From: Caulobacter endophyticus
GTDB lineage: Bacteria; Pseudomonadota; Alphaproteobacteria; Caulobacterales; Caulobacteraceae
DNA length: 64,000 nt
NCBI RefSeq assembly: GCF_003116815.1
Contig: NZ_QDKQ01000052.1
Coordinates: 147,612 to 211,611 of the forward strand
Direction: 5' to 3'
Below the pieces are notes generated by a model. It saw only the letters and a list, made by a program, of their open reading frames with translations. It had not been told where the DNA came from and made no database searches. This document shows, piece after piece, positions 8,475 through 16,089 of the stretch. Numbering within the stretch: the first letter of the stretch is position 1; each line of letters opens with the position of its first letter. The position numbers were made by a program, and so were the translations under genes.

Positions 8475-9412
8475 GCCCCACCGGCCTGCTCTATCCCAAG
8501 ATGACCGTCGTCGGCGCCGGCCTGATCGGCGGTTCGGTGATCCTGGCGGCCCGCGCCCACGGCGTGGTCGGCGAGGTCACCATCGCCGACGCCAGCGAGG
8601 CGCACCGCGCCCGCGCGCTGGAAATCGGCCTGGCCGACCACGTCACCGGCGACTTGGCGCAGGCGGTCAAGGAGGCCGACCTCGTCGTCATCGCCACGCC
8701 GGTGCTGTCGATCGGCGACGTCGCCGCCGCCGTCGCCCCGCACATGAAGCCGGGCGCCACCCTGACCGACGTCGGCTCGACCAAGGCCACGATCGCCGAG
8801 GCCTTCCGCTCCCCCGCCCTGGCCAAGGTGTTCCCGATCCCCGGCCACCCGATCGCCGGCACCGAGCAGTCGGGCCCCGACGCCGGCTTCGCAGAGCTGT
8901 TCGAAGGCCGCTGGACCATCCTGACCCCGCTGGCCGACCGCGAGGACGAGGCCTACGCCGCCGCCGTCGCCAAGCTGTCTGCCTTCTGGCGCTCGTTCGG
9001 CGCCCAGGTCGAACTGATGGAGGAAAAGCACCACGACCTGGTGCTGGCCGTCGTTTCGCACCTGCCCCACCTGATCGCCTACACCATCGTGGGCAGCGCG
9101 GCCGACCTGGAGAACGTCACCGAGAACGAGGTCATCAAGTACTCGGCCTCGGGCTTCCGCGACTTCACCCGCATCGCCGCCAGCGACCCGACCATGTGGC
9201 GCGACATCTTCGTGGCCAACAAAGACGCGGTGCTGGAGATGCTGGGCCGCTTCACCGAGGACCTGCAGGCCATGAGCCGCGCCATCCGCTGGGGCGACGC
9301 CGACACCCTGCACGCCCACTTCACCCGCACCCGGGCGATCCGGCGCGGCATCGTGGCGGCCGGTCAGGAAAGCGCCGAGCCGAACTTCGGGCGGGACCGG
9401 GGCAAGCACTAG
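8471..9412 (+). CDS. tyrC: Prephenate/arogenate dehydrogenase
   Basis: Cytosolic NAD(P)-dependent oxidative decarboxylase for tyrosine synthesis. It has 313 aa with the dinucleotide-binding motif VVGAGLIGGS (13-22), the GSTK motif in TDVGSTKATI, the substrate motif PGHPIAGTEQSG and the conserved LVLAVVSHLPHLIAY segment, all typical of TyrA dehydrogenases. The ATG overlaps the hisC stop by 4 nt, so the two are coupled. No chorismate mutase or ACT domain is fused; the mutase is two genes upstream. Confidence 0.92.
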   Translation: MSPTGLLYPKMTVVGAGLIGGSVILAARAHGVVGEVTIADASEAHRARALEIGLADHVTGDLAQAVKEADLVVIATPVLSIGDVAAAVAPHMKPGATLTDVGSTKATIAEAFRSPALAKVFPIPGHPIAGTEQSGPDAGFAELFEGRWTILTPLADREDEAYAAAVAKLSAFWRSFGAQVELMEEKHHDLVLAVVSHLPHLIAYTIVGSAADLENVTENEVIKYSASGFRDFTRIAASDPTMWRDIFVANKDAVLEMLGRFTEDLQAMSRAIRWGDADTLHAHFTRTRAIRRGIVAAGQESAEPNFGRDRGKH

Positions 9413-9419
9413 TTCCTGA

Positions 9420-9512
9420 TCCCTCTCTCTTTGATGGGAGAGGTTTTCCACGCGCAGCTGGACTATTTTACAGTCGTATAGCAACCTCTCCCCAGCCGCC
9501 TCCTGGGGAGAG
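9420..9512. repeat. Degenerate copy of CCCTTCCCCC-type hairpin repeat
   Basis: Two arms, CCCTCTCTCTTTGATGGGAG and CCTCTCCCCAGCCGCCTCCT, face each other across a short AT-richer middle. The pattern resembles the inverted-arm family of the polyamine cluster, but is diverged. The right arm (GGGGAGAG) lies where a ribosome site is expected for the next gene. Confidence 0.5.
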
Positions 9513-9515
9513 ACG

Positions 9516-11141
9516 ATGACCCACACTCGCGACGCCGTGATCATCGGCGGAGGCCACAACGGCCTCGTCTGCGCCTTCTACCTGGCCAGGGCCGGGATGA
9601 AGGTCACCGTCTGCGAGGCCCGCGACGTGGTCGGCGGGGCGGCGGTGACCGAGGAGTTCCATCCGGGTTTCCGCAATTCGGCAGCCAGCTACACGGTCAG
9701 CCTGCTCAATCCGCGGGTCATCGCCGATATGGACCTGCACGGGTTCGGCCTGACCTTCCTGGAGCGGCCGATCTCCAACTTCCTGCCGGTGGACGACAGC
9801 CGCTTCATCAAGCTCGGCGGCGGGCAGGAGCGCACCCAGGAACAGTTCCGCAAGTTCAGCCGCCGCGACGCCGAGGTGCTGCCGGCCTATTACGCCATGC
9901 TCGACGAGATCGGCGACGTGCTGCGCGACCTGGCCCAGGAGACCCCGCCCAACCTGGGCGACGGCCTGCCGGGAATCCTGCGCGCCCTGCGCCAGGGCGG
10001 ACGCCTGGCCATGCTCTCCCGGGAGAGAAAACGCGACCTGCTCGACCTCTTCACCAAGAGCGCCCGGGACTTCCTCAATGGCTGGTTCGAGAGCGAGCCG
10101 GTCAAGGCCGCCTTCGGCTTCGACGCCGTGGTCGGCAACTACGCCAGTCCCGACACGCCCGGCTCGGCCTACGTGCTGCTGCACCATATCTTCGGCGAGG
10201 TGAACGGCAAGAAGGGCGCCTGGGGCCACGCGGTCGGCGGCATGGGAGCGATCACGCAGGCCATGGCGAAAGCCTGCGAGAAGGCCGGGGTCGAGATCCT
10301 GCTGAACGCGCCCGTCGAAGGCGTGCATGTCGATGGGAACAAGGCCGTGGGCGTGCAGTTGGTCGACGGCCGCCAGATCGTGGCCCCGATCGTCAGCGCC
10401 AACGTCAATCCGGCCCTGCTCTACAAGCGGCTGGTGCCGCCCTCGGCCCTGCCGGCCGATTTCCGCAAGGCCATCGACGGCTACAAGAACGGCTCGGGCA
10501 CCTTCCGCATGAACGTGGCCCTGTCGGAACTGCCCGACTTCACCTGCCTGCCGGGCAAGGCCGTCGCCGAGCATCACCAAAGCGGCATCGTTCTGGCCCC
10601 CAGCCTCGACTACATGGACGCGGCCTATCGCGACGCCAAGGCGTTCGGCATGAGCCGCGCGCCCATCGTCGAGATCCTGATCCCCTCGACCATCGATCCC
10701 AGCCTGGCCCCGCCCGGCCAGCACGTGGCCAGCCTGTTCTGCCAGCAGTTCGCCCCCGCCCTGCCCGACGGCCGCGCCTGGGATGACGAGCGCGAGGCCG
10801 CCGCCGACCTGATCATCGACACGGTCGACCGCTGGGCCCCCAACTTCAAGGCCTCGGTGCTGGGCCGGATGATCCTGTCGCCGATGGACCTGGAGCGGAA
10901 GTTCGGCCTGGTCGGCGGCGACATCATGCACGGGAACATGTCGCTGGATCAGCTGTGGGCCGCCCGCCCGCTGCTGGGCCACGCCAGCCATCGCGCACCG
11001 ATCAAGGGGCTCTACATGTGCGGTGCGGGTACGCACCCCGGTGGCGGCGTCTCGGGCAATCCCGGCCGCAACGCCGCCCGCGAGATCCTGCGCGACAAGG
11101 ACTTCGCCACGGCGGTGAAGCTGGCCGTGGCGGGGCGGTGA
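9516..11141 (+). CDS. Phytoene dehydrogenase-like FAD oxidoreductase (PYROXD2-like)
   Basis: A 541-aa flavoprotein of the CrtI/amine-oxidase fold. The FAD-binding motif IIGGGHNGL is at 9-17, followed by the acidic ribose-binding E in VCEARDVVGGAAVTEEF and the C-terminal FAD signature GLYMCGAGTHPGGGVSG. The family resembles mammalian PYROXD2 and uncharacterised bacterial homologues; it is not a carotenoid gene by context, since no other crt genes are present. GGGGAGAG precedes the ATG. The following Rieske oxygenase and TetR regulator suggest oxidation of a small, possibly amine or terpenoid substrate, but the substrate is unknown. Confidence 0.85.
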   Translation: MTHTRDAVIIGGGHNGLVCAFYLARAGMKVTVCEARDVVGGAAVTEEFHPGFRNSAASYTVSLLNPRVIADMDLHGFGLTFLERPISNFLPVDDSRFIKLGGGQERTQEQFRKFSRRDAEVLPAYYAMLDEIGDVLRDLAQETPPNLGDGLPGILRALRQGGRLAMLSRERKRDLLDLFTKSARDFLNGWFESEPVKAAFGFDAVVGNYASPDTPGSAYVLLHHIFGEVNGKKGAWGHAVGGMGAITQAMAKACEKAGVEILLNAPVEGVHVDGNKAVGVQLVDGRQIVAPIVSANVNPALLYKRLVPPSALPADFRKAIDGYKNGSGTFRMNVALSELPDFTCLPGKAVAEHHQSGIVLAPSLDYMDAAYRDAKAFGMSRAPIVEILIPSTIDPSLAPPGQHVASLFCQQFAPALPDGRAWDDEREAAADLIIDTVDRWAPNFKASVLGRMILSPMDLERKFGLVGGDIMHGNMSLDQLWAARPLLGHASHRAPIKGLYMCGAGTHPGGGVSGNPGRNAAREILRDKDFATAVKLAVAGR

Positions 11142-11154
11142 TGAGCGCTCGCCT

Positions 11155-11181
11155 TCTCCCTTCCCCCTTGATGGGGGAAGG
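11155..11181. repeat. Single arm of CCCTTCCCCCTTGATGGGGG repeat
   Basis: CCCTTCCCCCTTGATGGGGG followed by AAGGA is a near-perfect hairpin in the 68-bp gap between the FAD oxidoreductase and the Rieske gene. It belongs to the family found as paired arms at 26801, 30023, 32742 and 34270. Confidence 0.75.
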
Positions 11182-11209
11182 ATCGAGCCCCTGACGGAGA
11201 GGTCCTGCG

Positions 11210-12349
11210 ATGAACATGATCTCCAACCACGACCCCCTTTCCGACTGGGGCCTGCCCGGCTGGATCTACGGCTCCGAACGCTTCTTCCGCGAGGAACGGG
11301 ACAAGGTCTTTCGGCCCTCGTGGCAGATCGTCTGCCACCTGAACGACATTCCGAAAGCCGGCGACTTCCATACCTTCGACTTCGTCGGCGAAAGCCTGGT
11401 CGTGGTGCGCGGCAAGGACGGCAGGGCGCGGGCCTTCGCCAATGTCTGCCGGCACCGCGGCGCGCGCCTGCTGGACGGCCCCACCGGCCGCTGCGGCCGT
11501 ATCGTCTGCCCCTACCACGCCTGGACCTACGACCTGGAGGGCCGCCTGATCGGCGTGCCGATGCGCGACGACTATCCCGCGCTCGACATGGCCAGGGAAG
11601 GCCTGGCCAGGCTCGACACCGAGATCTGGCGCGGCTTCGTCTTCGTGCGGCTGGAGGGTGACGGCCCCAGCGTCGCGCAGATGATGGGGCCCTACGAGCA
11701 CGAGGTCGCCCACTACCGGTTCGAGGACCTGCAACCCTTCGGCCGCGTCACCCTGCGGCCGCGCGACGTCAACTGGAAGAACATCAGCGACAACTATTCC
11801 GACGGCCTGCACATCCCGATCGCCCATCCGGGCCTGACCCGCCTGTTCGGCAAGGGCTATGGCGTGGAGGCCGAAACCTGGGTCGACAAGATGTGGGGCC
11901 AGCTGATCGACGAGCCGTCGAACAACCCGTCCGAGCGCCTCTATCAGGACATCCTGCCCGACGTTCCGCACCTGCCGGAAGACCGCAAGCGGCTATGGAC
12001 CTACTTCAAGCTCTGGCCGAACTTCGCCTTCGACATCTATCCCGACCAGGTGGACTTCATGCAGTTCATCCCGGTCTCGGCGACCCAGACCATGATCCGC
12101 GAGATCGCCTACGCCCTGCCCGACGAGCGGCGCGAGATGAAGGCGGCGCGATACCTCAATTGGCGCATCAACCGCCAGGTCAACGCCGAGGACACCGAAC
12201 TCGTCGCCCGCGTCCAGCAGGGCATGGCTTCGCGCACCTTCACGGCGGGGCCGCTGGCGACCAGCGAGGTCAGTTTGCGCAGCTTTGGCCGCAAGCTGCG
12301 GGCGCTGATCCCCGAGAGCCGCCTGCCGCGACCGCCGGAGGGATGGTGA
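11210..12349 (+). CDS. Rieske non-haem iron oxygenase, large subunit
   Basis: A 379-aa aromatic-ring-hydroxylating-type oxygenase alpha subunit. The [2Fe-2S] Rieske ligands are C80-R-H82 and C100-PY-H103. The catalytic iron site is in NISDNYSDGLHIPIAH, with H201 and H206 as likely ligands. Family members hydroxylate or demethylate aromatic, betaine or carnitine-like substrates. The protein resembles the group with GbcA-type betaine demethylases more than classical dioxygenases, but this is a loose impression. No beta subunit, ferredoxin or reductase is encoded nearby, so it must borrow an electron donor. GAGAGG precedes the ATG. The stop overlaps the TetR start. Confidence 0.88.
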   Translation: MNMISNHDPLSDWGLPGWIYGSERFFREERDKVFRPSWQIVCHLNDIPKAGDFHTFDFVGESLVVVRGKDGRARAFANVCRHRGARLLDGPTGRCGRIVCPYHAWTYDLEGRLIGVPMRDDYPALDMAREGLARLDTEIWRGFVFVRLEGDGPSVAQMMGPYEHEVAHYRFEDLQPFGRVTLRPRDVNWKNISDNYSDGLHIPIAHPGLTRLFGKGYGVEAETWVDKMWGQLIDEPSNNPSERLYQDILPDVPHLPEDRKRLWTYFKLWPNFAFDIYPDQVDFMQFIPVSATQTMIREIAYALPDERREMKAARYLNWRINRQVNAEDTELVARVQQGMASRTFTAGPLATSEVSLRSFGRKLRALIPESRLPRPPEGW

Positions 12350-12942
12350 TGGCCGGAGGGGGTCGCGCCCCCTTCACCCGCGAAGCCCCCGACGTCCGCC
12401 GCCAGGCCCTGGTCGCCGCCGCCGAAGCGGTGCTGGCGCGCGAGGGCGTGGCCGGAACCTCGGTGCGGACGATCTGCGCGCAGGCCGGCGTCTCGGCCGG
12501 ACTGCTGCGGCACTATTTCGACGGCGTCGACGACCTGATCGCCGCGGCCTACGAGGCCGTGGACCAGCGGATCGACGCGGCGCTGGAGGCGGTGGCGAGC
12601 GCCGGAAACGATCCCCGCGCACGGCTGTCGGCCTATCTCGCGGCCAGCTTCGCCCCGCCCGTGCTCGACCCGGATCTGCTGGCCGCCTGGATCGGCTTCT
12701 GGGGCCTCGTCAAGACCAAGCCCCGCATCGCCGCCATCCACGCCGCCTCCTACGCGGCCTATCGCGCGCGGCTGGAGACCCTGCTGGCCGACGGCGGGGC
12801 GCGCGACCGCCGGCTGGCGGCGATCGCCCTGACGGCGATGGTCGACGGGCTGTGGCTGGAGCTGTGTCTCGATCCCAGCACCTTCACGCCGGCCGAGGCG
12901 GTCCGCGTGCTGGAGACGGCGGCCAAGGCCTGGCTGCCATAA
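12349..12942 (+). CDS. TetR-family regulator (BetI-like)
   Basis: A 197-aa DNA-binding repressor. The N-terminal helix-turn-helix is at about 20-65: TSVRTICAQAGVSAGLLRHY followed by FDGVDDL, which closely resembles BetI in the recognition helix. The C-terminal ligand domain is helical. The ATG at 12349 overlaps the Rieske stop (TGATG), so it is coupled to the oxygenase; an ATG at 12343 is also possible. BetI senses choline, which fits a quaternary-amine substrate for this operon, but that is inference from similarity. The hairpin at 12947-12975 follows directly. Confidence 0.87.
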   Translation: MAGGGRAPFTREAPDVRRQALVAAAEAVLAREGVAGTSVRTICAQAGVSAGLLRHYFDGVDDLIAAAYEAVDQRIDAALEAVASAGNDPRARLSAYLAASFAPPVLDPDLLAAWIGFWGLVKTKPRIAAIHAASYAAYRARLETLLADGGARDRRLAAIALTAMVDGLWLELCLDPSTFTPAEAVRVLETAAKAWLP

Positions 12943-12946
12943 GAAA

Positions 12947-12975
12947 AAGCCGCCCCGACAGGGTCGGGGCGGCTT
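12947..12975. terminator. Intrinsic terminator between convergent genes
   Basis: A perfect 13-bp stem (AAGCCGCCCCGAC, 12947-12959, with 12963-12975) and a 3-nt loop, preceded by an A-run. It lies between the TetR gene and the convergent DUF2188-like gene. The A-run side supplies U residues on the minus strand, so it is best placed to end the minus-strand transcript, though it may serve both. Confidence 0.8.
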
Positions 12976-13004
12976 GAAGTCAGCCTAGAAGGAAAGCTGA
13001 TGGA

Positions 13005-13253
13005 TCAGGCCGCGACGGCGGCGGCCGCGCCGGTGAGGCCCTTGCGGCCCCAGGTCGGACGGCGGATTTCGGGATCGGCCACCTGCACCTCGGCGCTGCG
13101 GCCCTGGCTGATCATGTGGCGGGCCAGCAGCTGGGCCAGGGCGACGGCTTCGTGCTGGCTGGGGCACGAGCTGATCAGGTCGGAGGATTCGTTCCAGGTC
13201 ACGTGCCAGACGCCGGCGACGGGACGGACGTAGTAGGTGTTCGAGTCGGCCAT
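13005..13253 (-). CDS. Small DUF2188-like protein
   Basis: An 82-aa protein with the pattern YYVRPVAGVWHVTWNES near the N-terminus followed by an alanine-rich helix (EAVALAQLLARHM), as in DUF2188 proteins, whose function is unknown. AAGGAG lies 8 nt upstream of the ATG, a strong ribosome site. The upstream region (13254-13384) contains GCTGCA and TGCAGC half-sites 14 nt apart and other TGC-rich dyads. The gene looks monocistronic, ending at the 12947-12975 terminator. Confidence 0.65.
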   Translation of the reverse strand: MADSNTYYVRPVAGVWHVTWNESSDLISSCPSQHEAVALAQLLARHMISQGRSAEVQVADPEIRRPTWGRKGLTGAAAAVAA

Positions 13254-13384
13254 GGGGAGGCTCCTTCGGCATCGCGCTGACGCCAGCTATCCCCCACGGA
13301 CCGCTGCGCGACAGCTGTTTCAATGCTGCACAGCAACATTGAGTTGCAGCGCACAATGCACATGCCGCGCCAGCCGGGAAACGG

Positions 13385-14692
13385 TTAATTTTCCAGCAAC
13401 GCTTCGTCCTTGTAGATAACTCCGCCCTTCATCACCTTGGCCACGGTCGACAGCACGCCGACATCGGCCAGAGGATCGCCCGCCACCGCGATCAGGTCGG
13501 CGTAGCAGCCGGCCTGGGCGCAGCCGACGTCCCGGTCCTTGCCCATCAGGGCCGCGGCGCTGGTCGTGGCCGACTGGATCGCCTGCATCGGCGTCATGCC
13601 GTAGCGGACCATGTAGGGCAGCTGACGGGCGTTCCAGCCGTGCGGATAGACCCCGGCGTCGGTGCCGTAGGCGATGCGAACCCCGGCCTTGACCGCCTTG
13701 CGGAAGCCCTCTCTCTGGGCGTCGGTGGTCTCGCGGTTCTTGCGCAGGGTTTCGGCGGGCCAGCCGTTCTTTGTGCCGATCTCGTCGATGTAGTCGCCGT
13801 TGTAGATGTCGGCGACCAGCCAGGCGCCCCTGGCCTTCATCAGGGCGATCCCCTCGTCGTCGATCAGCGAGCCGTGCTCGATCGAGCGCACGCCGGCCCG
13901 CACGGCCACCTTGATCCCCTCGGCGCCGTGGGCGTGGGCGGTGGCGTAGGTCCCGCGCCTGGCGGCCTCCTCGACGGCGGCCTCGATCTCTTCCTTGGAA
14001 AGCTCGAGCTGGCCCGGCTCGGTGCCGACGGTCAGCACCGCTCCGGTGGCGATCAGCTTCAGGAAATCGGCGCCGTGCACCAGGATGTCGCGGGTCTTGC
14101 GATGGGTGTCGGCCACGTCCTGAACGACGCCCCGGCGCATCTCCGGCGGAACGCCGACGTCGGCGGCGATGCCGGTCACCTCTCCGCCGCCGCCCGGCGT
14201 GGTCACATAGGCCCCGGCCACCGACATGCGCGGCCCGGGAACCAGGCCCTTGTCGATGGCGTCTCTCAACGCTACGTCGCCGAACGCCCGCCAGGTCCCG
14301 ACGTCGCGCACGCTGGTGAAGCCGGCCATCAGGGTCGAGCGGGCATGTGCAGCCCCGATATAGGCCTGCTCGGCGGCCGTGGTCAGCAGCGGCTCGGCGA
14401 TGTTTTCGGTCTGCTCCTGGTCGACGATGTGGGTGTGCATGTCGATCAGGCCCGGCAGCACGGTCAGGCTCGACCAGTCGCGCACGGGGCCGTCGGTCGG
14501 CGCGGCGGTCCAGGCCGTCACCGCCGTGATCCGTCCGCCTTCGATGCGGATCAGGCGGTCTGTCAGCACCTTGCCCGCGACCGGATCGATCAGCCTTCCG
14601 GCCCGCACGTACGACGCCTGGGCCAGGGCCGGAGCGGCCGCCAGCAGCGCCAGCCCGGCGACGCCGGCGGCCAGGATCGGGCGTGGGATCAT
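13385..14692 (-). CDS. Secreted amidohydrolase of the cog1228 dipeptidase group
   Basis: A 435-aa metal-dependent amidohydrolase with a signal peptide (LAAGVAGLALLAAAPALAQA, cleavage near residue 25). Metal ligands are visible: HTH at 86-88, the lysine in DFLKLIATG, the histidines in TAHAHGAEG and SIEHGSL, and the aspartate in YGTDAGV. Characterised relatives of this group, including Caulobacter proteins once annotated as prolidases, cleave dipeptides ending in proline or in Arg/Lys. I chose the ATG at 14692, with GAGG upstream, over a GTG at 14710. It follows the permease gene at 10 nt spacing, suggesting an operon for peptide use. Confidence 0.85.
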   Translation of the reverse strand: MIPRPILAAGVAGLALLAAAPALAQASYVRAGRLIDPVAGKVLTDRLIRIEGGRITAVTAWTAAPTDGPVRDWSSLTVLPGLIDMHTHIVDQEQTENIAEPLLTTAAEQAYIGAAHARSTLMAGFTSVRDVGTWRAFGDVALRDAIDKGLVPGPRMSVAGAYVTTPGGGGEVTGIAADVGVPPEMRRGVVQDVADTHRKTRDILVHGADFLKLIATGAVLTVGTEPGQLELSKEEIEAAVEEAARRGTYATAHAHGAEGIKVAVRAGVRSIEHGSLIDDEGIALMKARGAWLVADIYNGDYIDEIGTKNGWPAETLRKNRETTDAQREGFRKAVKAGVRIAYGTDAGVYPHGWNARQLPYMVRYGMTPMQAIQSATTSAAALMGKDRDVGCAQAGCYADLIAVAGDPLADVGVLSTVAKVMKGGVIYKDEALLEN

Positions 14693-14702
14693 CGGCGCAA
14701 CC

Positions 14703-16010
14703 TCATGCACGCGCCGTCCGGCGCATCAGCAGATGGACGGGGAAGCCGGCGGCCAGCAGCACCAGGCCCCACATCACCGCCTCCCTGCCCGCCCCGAACA
14801 GGGTGAAGACCGCATAGAGCCCGGCCAGGATCGCCACCACGGTCAGCAGTCCCGAGCCCGGAACCTGCCCGTCCCTTTGCAGCTTCAGCGCCGCCAGGGC
14901 GCAGGCCAGATAGGTGAATAGCGAAGCCGTGGTCGCCAGCAGGGCGATGAAGGTGAAGAGGTCGGCCATCGACTTGGCGTAGTTGATCCCGACCAGCATG
15001 GTGAGGAACAGGCCCGAGACCAGATGCGCCCGCACCGGCGTTCCGCGTCTGGACGACTTGGCTAGGAAGGCCGGGAACACCCCGCCCCTGGCCATGGCGT
15101 AGGGCATCTCGCCCTGCAGCAGCACCCAGCCGTTCAGGGCGCCGAAGGCGCTGATGGCCGCGAAGGCGGCCACGGCCATGGCCGCGCCCGAACCCCAGAA
15201 CCGACCGATGAACTCGGCCATCGGGGCGTTGGAGGCCTTCAGGGCGTCGGTGGGCGAAAGCAGCACCACCGCCGAGCAGACCAAGAGGTAGACGACGCCG
15301 GTGAAGGCCGCGCCGAACAGGGTGGCGCGCGGAATGGTGCGGGCCGGGTCCTTGACCTTATCGGCCGGCACAGTGGCCGACTCCAGGCCAAGCAAGGCCC
15401 ACAGCGTCAGGGCCGAAGCGGCGACGAGGCCCGGGCCGCCCAGCTGCGCGGTGTCCAGCGGCGCGGTGATCGCGCCGGCGCCCTCCCGGCCCAGCAGCCA
15501 GGCCGAAAGGCCCAGCACCGCCGCCAGCGGCAGGAGCTTCAGCACGGTGGTCACCACCTGCACCTCGCCGGCCAGGCGCGCGCCCAGGCAGTTCACGCCG
15601 ATCAGGCCCCAGATCAGGCCCAGGGTGACCAGGGCGTGCAGGCCCGGCGTCTTGGCGATGGCCGGGACCAGCACCGACAGGTAGCTGACCGCGCCGGTGG
15701 CGATGGCCGCGTTGCCCACCCAAAGCGAAATCCAGTAGGCCCAGGCCACGACGAAGCCCGCCGTCCGCCCGAAGGCCTCCTGGGTGTAGGCGTAGGGACC
15801 GCCCTCGCGCGGCAGGGCTGCCGAAAGCCGGGCGAAGACAAAGGCCAGGGCCAGGCCGCCGGCGATGGTGATGGTCCAGCCCAGCACGCCGTTCCAGCCA
15901 TACGGCGCCAGAGACGCGGGCAGCATGAAGACGCCCGAGCCGATCATGTTGCCCACCACCAGGGCGCTGCACATCCAGAAGCCCAGGGCCTTGGGAGACG
16001 AACTACTCAT
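14703..16010 (-). CDS. APC-superfamily amino acid permease/antiporter (AdiC-like)
   Basis: A 435-aa inner-membrane transporter with about 12 hydrophobic helices. The first helix carries the GNMIGSGVFMLPASLAPYG motif, the substrate-binding GSGVF loop of the APA family, and ALPREGGPYAYTQEAFGR follows in helix 2/3. The similarity is to AdiC/PotE-type basic amino acid exchangers. Neighbours are a TonB receptor upstream and a secreted dipeptidase downstream, so it may import amino acids released from peptides. The substrate is inferred only. Confidence 0.85.
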   Translation of the reverse strand: MSSSSPKALGFWMCSALVVGNMIGSGVFMLPASLAPYGWNGVLGWTITIAGGLALAFVFARLSAALPREGGPYAYTQEAFGRTAGFVVAWAYWISLWVGNAAIATGAVSYLSVLVPAIAKTPGLHALVTLGLIWGLIGVNCLGARLAGEVQVVTTVLKLLPLAAVLGLSAWLLGREGAGAITAPLDTAQLGGPGLVAASALTLWALLGLESATVPADKVKDPARTIPRATLFGAAFTGVVYLLVCSAVVLLSPTDALKASNAPMAEFIGRFWGSGAAMAVAAFAAISAFGALNGWVLLQGEMPYAMARGGVFPAFLAKSSRRGTPVRAHLVSGLFLTMLVGINYAKSMADLFTFIALLATTASLFTYLACALAALKLQRDGQVPGSGLLTVVAILAGLYAVFTLFGAGREAVMWGLVLLAAGFPVHLLMRRTARA

Positions 16011-16089
16011 ACGGCCATGCTTTCACCGCCGCCCCGGCCGCGCAACCGCCCCCGTCGCCAGACGAGGGCGGCGCGCGATCCGTCCGCGA

